Positions 15,196-19,129 of a stretch of 19,129 nucleotides of DNA are shown one piece after another. This DNA comes from a bacterium (GTDB taxonomy: Bacteria > Planctomycetota > J058 > JAJDCP01), in contig JAUIEM010000180.1 in NCBI GenBank assembly GCA_030428695.1, positions 1-19,129 of the forward strand. Reading direction: 5' to 3'. The position numbers were made by a program, and so were the translations under genes. The notes under the pieces are model-generated. The model had not been told where the DNA came from. It saw only the letters and a list, made by a program, of their open reading frames with translations, and ran no database searches. Numbering within the stretch: the stretch's first letter is position 1; the number at the start of each line of letters is the position of its first letter.

Positions 15196-15567
15196 ATGCA
15201 CGAGCTGTCCCTGTGCCGCAGCATCGTCTCGATCGTCGCCGCGCGCGCGGCGGGACGGAAGGTCGTGCGGGTCGGGCTCGCGGTCGGGGCCCTGAGCTGC
15301 GTGTCGGTCGAGGCGCTGCGCTTCTGCTTCGGAGTCTGCGCCGAGGGCACCCGCGTCGAGGGCGCGACCCTGACGGTCGAGACGGTGCCGGGCAGGGCCC
15401 GCTGCCTCGGCTGCGAGGAAGAGCTCGCGATCGCTGAGCCGATCGGGCGCTGTCCCTGCGAGAAGCGCGCGCGGCTGGAGATCATCGCGGGCGAGGAGCT
15501 CCTGGTGCGGGAGATGGAGGTCGAGACATGTGTGGAACCTGCGGATGCGGCGGAGACGCCACCGTGA
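15196..15567 (+). CDS. hypA: Nickel-insertion protein HypA
   Basis: A 123-residue HypA/HybF protein. MHELSL at the N-terminus supplies the nickel ligands (Met1, His2, Glu3). The zinc-binding part reads RCLGCEEE ... GRCPCEKRARLEII: the first CxxC is normal, but the second is C-P-C, one residue shorter than the usual C-P-x-C. The tail after EIEVE-like REMEVE is about 15 residues longer than typical because the frame runs on over the hypB start. AGGGGAGGGG precedes the ATG. The 40-base overlap with hypB suggests coupled synthesis of these two partner nickel chaperones. Whether the altered second pair still binds zinc is uncertain. Confidence 0.93.
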   Translation: MHELSLCRSIVSIVAARAAGRKVVRVGLAVGALSCVSVEALRFCFGVCAEGTRVEGATLTVETVPGRARCLGCEEELAIAEPIGRCPCEKRARLEIIAGEELLVREMEVETCVEPADAAETPP

Positions 15568-16340
15568 CCAACCCCGACACCGGCACCCACACACACGTAC
15601 TCGCCGACGGCCGGGTGATCGAGCACGCCCACGGAGGCTCCTCCGGGTCGGCGCACGACCACGCGCACGCCCCGGCCCCGCCGGTCGCCTCCCTGGAGGT
15701 GCTCGAGGCGCGCGTGCTCGCCTCGAACGAGCGCCTCGCCGAGCGCAACCGGGCCTGGCTCGACGCCCGCGAGCTGCTCGCGATCAACCTGATGAGCGCG
15801 CCGGGGGCCGGCAAGACCAGCCTGCTGGTCGCGACCCTGCAGGCCCTCGACGCCGACTGCACGGTGATCGAGGGCGACCAGGAGACCCTGCACGACGCCG
15901 AGCGCATCCGCGCGACCGGCACCCCCGCGGTGCAGGTCAACACCGGCACCGGCTGCCACCTCGAGGCGGACATGGTCTGGCGCGGCCTGCAGGAGCTGCG
16001 GCCGAAGCCCGGCGGGGTGCTGTTCGTCGAGAACGTCGGGAACCTGGTCTGTCCCTCGATGTTCGACCTCGGCGAGGCCGCGCGCGTCGTGCTGTTCTCG
16101 GTCACCGAGGGGGAGGACAAGCCGCGCAAGTACCCGCACATCTTCCGCCGGGCCGACCTGGTGCTGCTGACCAAGACCGACCTGCTGCCCCACCTCGACT
16201 TCGACGTCGGGCGGGCCGCAGAGAACCTGCGCGCGGTGCATCCCGATGTTCCCCTGCTGCACGTGTCGACGAAGAGCCGCCAGGGCCTCGACGCCTGGCT
16301 GGCCTGGATCGCGGAGGCGAGGGAGCGGGCGCGGACGTAG
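15528..16340 (+). CDS. hypB: Nickel-binding GTPase HypB
   Basis: A 270-residue SIMIBI-class GTPase that delivers nickel with HypA. The N-terminus MCGTCGC carries the CxxCxC high-affinity nickel site, followed by a His-rich stretch (THTH, EHAHG, HDHAH) that may store nickel. The G domain has P-loop SAPGAGKT (residues 90-97), EGDQET, GTGCHLEADM, ENVGNLVCPSMFDLGE and the base-recognition motif TKTD. GGAGG precedes the ATG, which lies inside hypA. It is the last hyp gene; 53 bases separate it from the next, unrelated gene. Confidence 0.96.
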   Translation: MCGTCGCGGDATVTNPDTGTHTHVLADGRVIEHAHGGSSGSAHDHAHAPAPPVASLEVLEARVLASNERLAERNRAWLDARELLAINLMSAPGAGKTSLLVATLQALDADCTVIEGDQETLHDAERIRATGTPAVQVNTGTGCHLEADMVWRGLQELRPKPGGVLFVENVGNLVCPSMFDLGEAARVVLFSVTEGEDKPRKYPHIFRRADLVLLTKTDLLPHLDFDVGRAAENLRAVHPDVPLLHVSTKSRQGLDAWLAWIAEARERART

Positions 16341-16393
16341 ACGCCGGGGCGATCGCGGCTACACTACCGCGTGCCCCCTCCCGGAGATCGTCG

Positions 16394-17623
16394 ATGCGCC
16401 TGCCCCTGTTCTTCCTCCTCATCGCGCCCTGCCTCTATGCCCAGGTCTCCGACGACGCCTGGAACCAGGCCGTGGGCCGACTGGCCCAGGCCCTGCGGGA
16501 CGTGGGCGAGAATGGCTGGGCCTTTCCGCAGGCGGAGGACTTCGAGACCGTCGCCCGCGACGACAGCGAGCGGGCGGTCGCGCTGCTCGCGAAGGCTTTC
16601 GCGCCCCTCGAGGACCCCCTCATCTACGCCGCGGTCCAGGCGGGCGTCGCGGCGCTCGAGTCCGAAGACGCCCTGGAAGAGGCGCGGAAGCTCGCGCGCA
16701 AGCACCGCTCCCCGAAGACCCGCATCGTCTTCCTCGACGGGCTCGCCGCCCGGGGCGCGGAGGAAGATCTCGCGCCCGTCATCGCGGCCCTCGACGACGA
16801 CGAGCGCCCGGTGCAGTCCGCCGCCCTGGCCTTCCTCGAACGCGCCCGCACGACCGCCGCGGTCGCGCCGATCGCGGAGCAGATGGCCGACCGCGACCGC
16901 AAGCGGGGCGCCTTCTGGCTCGACTGCCGAGACACGCTCGCCCGGCTGACCGGCGTCGCGCTGGACAGCGGCGAAGCCTACCAGGCCTGGCTGGCCGCGC
17001 AGAGCGAGGACTTCGCGCTCGCCGCGCCGGGAACCTGGACGCCCGTGCTGGAGGAAGACGACGCGGAGCGCTTCTTCGGCCACGCCATCGAGCGCGGGCG
17101 CATCGTCTTCATCCTCGACCTGTCGTGCAGCATGCGGGTACCGCGCTCCGTGCTCCGCGACGGCGCCCCCGCCGAGGTCGTGCCGCTCGAGCGGGCGAAG
17201 GCCGAGCTGATCGAGGCGCTCGAGCGGCTCCCGTCGGATACCCACTTCGCGATCGTCGCCTACAACAGCCTCGCGCGGGCCTGGAACGACGACAAGCTCG
17301 TCCGCGCGAAGAAGAAGGCGGTCCGCGAGGCCGTCGCCTGGGTCGAGAGGCTCGCGGCCGACGGCGCCTCCGCGCTCGACGAGGCCCTGCGCAAAGCGTT
17401 CGCCTTCGACGATGTGGAAGGCGCCTACCTGATCTCGGACGGCTTCCCGACCCTCGACGGGCAGAACGCGATCCCCCGCGAAGTCCTGACCGACGAAGCG
17501 AACCTGGCGGGCCGCTACACCCGGCCGAAGCTGCATGTCTTCGGCCTGTACGAGCGCGGCGACGGCGACCTGGAGGCCGTGGCCGAGGCCGTCGGCGGCT
17601 TCTACCATCGGCTCGATGAGTAG
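16394..17623 (+). CDS. Secreted HEAT-like / von Willebrand factor A domain protein
   Basis: A 409-residue protein with a signal peptide (MRLPLFFLLIAPCLYAQ). Residues about 55-185 contain repeated helical pairs (PLIYAAVQAGVAALESED, PVQSAALAFLERARTT) like HEAT repeats. The C-terminal half is a VWA domain: strand and MIDAS motif GRIVFILDLSCSM (DxSxS complete), the second MIDAS region DGASALDEALRKAF (Ser in place of the common Thr) and ISDGFPT with its Asp. Such domains bind a divalent metal and ligand proteins outside the cytoplasm. ATG 16394 was chosen for the signal peptide; GGAG lies nearby. It has no known link to hydrogenase maturation and may belong to the following transcript, whose start overlaps its stop. 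Confidence 0.88.
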   Translation: MRLPLFFLLIAPCLYAQVSDDAWNQAVGRLAQALRDVGENGWAFPQAEDFETVARDDSERAVALLAKAFAPLEDPLIYAAVQAGVAALESEDALEEARKLARKHRSPKTRIVFLDGLAARGAEEDLAPVIAALDDDERPVQSAALAFLERARTTAAVAPIAEQMADRDRKRGAFWLDCRDTLARLTGVALDSGEAYQAWLAAQSEDFALAAPGTWTPVLEEDDAERFFGHAIERGRIVFILDLSCSMRVPRSVLRDGAPAEVVPLERAKAELIEALERLPSDTHFAIVAYNSLARAWNDDKLVRAKKKAVREAVAWVERLAADGASALDEALRKAFAFDDVEGAYLISDGFPTLDGQNAIPREVLTDEANLAGRYTRPKLHVFGLYERGDGDLEAVAEAVGGFYHRLDE

Positions 17624-19129
17624 CCCCGTGCGCGCCCTGGTGCTGATCGACCTGCAGCGCGACTTCCTCGCCCGCCCCGGCCTGATCCCGGCCGCGGGAG
17701 CGCTGCTCGCGACCGTCGCCGGGGTGCTCCAGCGCTTCCGGGAAGCCGGCCGGCCGGTGTTCCACGTGCGGACCCTCGAGCGGTCCGACGGCGACGACGC
17801 GATGCCCCATCGCCGGGGACGCCCCCGGTGCGTCGCCGGCACCACTGGCGCGGAGGCGCCTCCGGAGCTCGCCCCGCGCTCCGGGGAGAGCGTCGTCACC
17901 AAGCGCTTCTACAGCGCCTTCGAGGACGGCAGCCTCGAGGCCGGGCTGCGCGCGGCCCGGGTCGAGGAGCTGGTCGTCTGCGGGCTGCACCTGCACGCGT
18001 GCGTGCGGGCGAGCGTGCTCGACGCCTACGCCCGCGGCTTCCGGGTATGCGTGGTCGACGACGGGGTCGCGAGCGCCGAGCCCCTGCACGCCGAGCTCAG
18101 CCGCGCCTGGCTCGCCGCCCGCGCCGCGCGGTTCGTGCCTGCGCGACGGCTGGAGGAGGAGGATGTTCCGGAGGCGGTCCGACGGCTCCCGGCGGCCGGG
18201 GTGAGGGCGACGGAAGCGGAGAGCCCGCGCGCCTTCCTGCACCGCTCGCCGCGGGACGGCAGCCCGCGCTTCCTCGTCCCCGCCTGCCCGGAGAACGCCC
18301 TGGCCGCTCTCGCCCGCAGCGCCCAGCGGGCCGCCGCAGGCTGGGCAGGATCCTCCTTCGCCGCCCGCCGCGCCCTGTTGGTGCGCTGGTCGCAAGCCAT
18401 CGAGGCGCGCCGTCCCGCGCTGGTCGAGCGCCTGGTCCTCGACCTCGGCAAACCGCTCGCCCTCGCCGAGCGCGAGCTCGCCATCGCCCGCGCCCGCCTC
18501 GCCCGGCTTGCCGCCCTGCCGCCGCCGGAGGAGCTGCGCAGCGCCGCCGGCCGCGCCCGGCGGGTCCCGCACGGCGTGGTCGGCCTGGTCACCCCGTGGA
18601 ACCACCCGATCGCCCTCGCCGTCGGCAAGCTCGCCCCCGCCCTCCTGTACGGCAACGCGGCCCTGTGGAAGCCCGCCCTGCCGGGGGCGGAGCTAGCCCT
18701 GACGCTGGTCGAGCTGCTCGCCGAGGCCGGCGCCCCCGACGGCCTGGTCGGCCTGGTGCAGGGCGACGCGGACAGCGCCCGGGCGCTGATGGAGCGCCCC
18801 GAGCTCGGCGCCCTCAGCCTGACCGGCGCGCCCGCCGCCGGCACCGCCGCCCAGGCCATCGCCGCCCGCGGCTTCCTGCCGCTGCAGGCAGAGCTCGGCG
18901 GCAACAACGCGGCGCTGGTCGACGAGACCGCCGACCTGGCGGCGGCCGCCCGCGCAATCGTGCGCGGCGCCTTCCGCTTCGCGGGCCAGGGCTGCACCGC
19001 CAACCGCCGGGCGGTCGTCGTCGCCCAGAGTGTGGGCTGCAACGTCGCGATGACGGCTGCCGCCATGGCGCCCGCCAGCGTCGCCGCCCTCGGGCTCTGG
19101 GAGCCGCCGACGGCATGGGCTGACTGGTG
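17616..19129 (+). CDS. Isochorismatase-aldehyde dehydrogenase fusion, runs off the window edge
   Basis: ATG 17616 lies 8 bases within the end of the VWA gene, and the frame is open to the window end (504 codons). Residues 1-185 are an isochorismatase/nicotinamidase-type cysteine hydrolase with triad D12 (LIDLQRDF), K96 (VVTKRFYSAF) and C129 (GLHLHACVRAS). Residues from about 215 are an NAD(P)-dependent aldehyde dehydrogenase with N329 (TPWNHPIA), SLTGAPAAG, E426 (AELGGNNA) and C460 (GQGCTANRR). The E-C spacing of 34 equals the family's. Such a fusion would pair amide or ester hydrolysis with aldehyde oxidation, but the substrate is unknown. After about residue 468 the sequence no longer looks like ALDH: AQSVGCNVAMTAAA ... 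LGLWEPP resembles an alpha/beta-hydrolase nucleophile elbow, so the end may be chimeric. Confidence 0.8.
   Translation, partial: MSSPVRALVLIDLQRDFLARPGLIPAAGALLATVAGVLQRFREAGRPVFHVRTLERSDGDDAMPHRRGRPRCVAGTTGAEAPPELAPRSGESVVTKRFYSAFEDGSLEAGLRAARVEELVVCGLHLHACVRASVLDAYARGFRVCVVDDGVASAEPLHAELSRAWLAARAARFVPARRLEEEDVPEAVRRLPAAGVRATEAESPRAFLHRSPRDGSPRFLVPACPENALAALARSAQRAAAGWAGSSFAARRALLVRWSQAIEARRPALVERLVLDLGKPLALAERELAIARARLARLAALPPPEELRSAAGRARRVPHGVVGLVTPWNHPIALAVGKLAPALLYGNAALWKPALPGAELALTLVELLAEAGAPDGLVGLVQGDADSARALMERPELGALSLTGAPAAGTAAQAIAARGFLPLQAELGGNNAALVDETADLAAAARAIVRGAFRFAGQGCTANRRAVVVAQSVGCNVAMTAAAMAPASVAALGLWEPPTAWADW

Overview
The window is GC-rich bacterial DNA. It carries a complete [NiFe]-hydrogenase maturation operon (hypF-C-D-E-A-B), several lipoprotein or secreted-protein genes, and one complete IS21-type insertion sequence. 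Lipobox signal peptides point to a diderm-type bacterium. A secreted HEAT-like/von Willebrand factor A protein and the long overlapping-start operon would suit a Planctomycetota- or Myxococcota-like organism, but that is inference and nothing here fixes the taxonomy. No tRNA, rRNA or CRISPR array was seen.

Layout. 1-1268 has no convincing gene; it holds short degenerate repeats (158-289) and a structured element (A, 502-650). 1269-6248 (minus strand) is a two-gene operon of related membrane/lipoprotein genes. Its first gene is split by a 3.5-kb IS21 element (2630-6143) flanked by the 5-bp direct repeat CGGCG. Removing the IS and one repeat restores a continuous reading frame of about 216 residues. 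The IS encodes IstA, IstB, an upstream cysteine-rich small ORF and a downstream winged-helix-like small ORF. 6249-6680 is intergenic and holds a second structured element (B, 6481-6631). 6681-8519 (minus) is a less GC-rich three-gene operon of secreted or lipid-anchored proteins without recognised domains. 8984-10195 (minus) is a secreted protein of unknown function, divergent from the hyp operon.

The hyp operon (10326-16340, plus) is tightly packed. HypF and HypE make the cyanide ligand from carbamoyl phosphate, HypC and HypD carry the Fe(CN)2CO unit, and HypA and HypB deliver nickel. hypF has no stop codon before hypC: the frame runs through an internal AGGAGG and ATG, so a HypF-HypC fusion and a free HypC could both be made. 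No hydrogenase structural gene is in the window. Downstream are a secreted VWA protein (16394-17623) and, overlapping it, an isochorismatase-aldehyde dehydrogenase fusion (17616 to the edge). The last ~100 bases of that frame stop resembling ALDH and look like an alpha/beta-hydrolase.

Most striking are elements A and B. They share an identical hairpin/junction core (hairpin with GCA loop, then CCCGGAAG) and a conserved 11-nt joining segment, while their two long stems differ in sequence but stay perfectly paired. Both follow ACAATGA. This is the pattern of a conserved RNA or single-stranded DNA fold, possibly a HEARO/omega-RNA-type mobile element.
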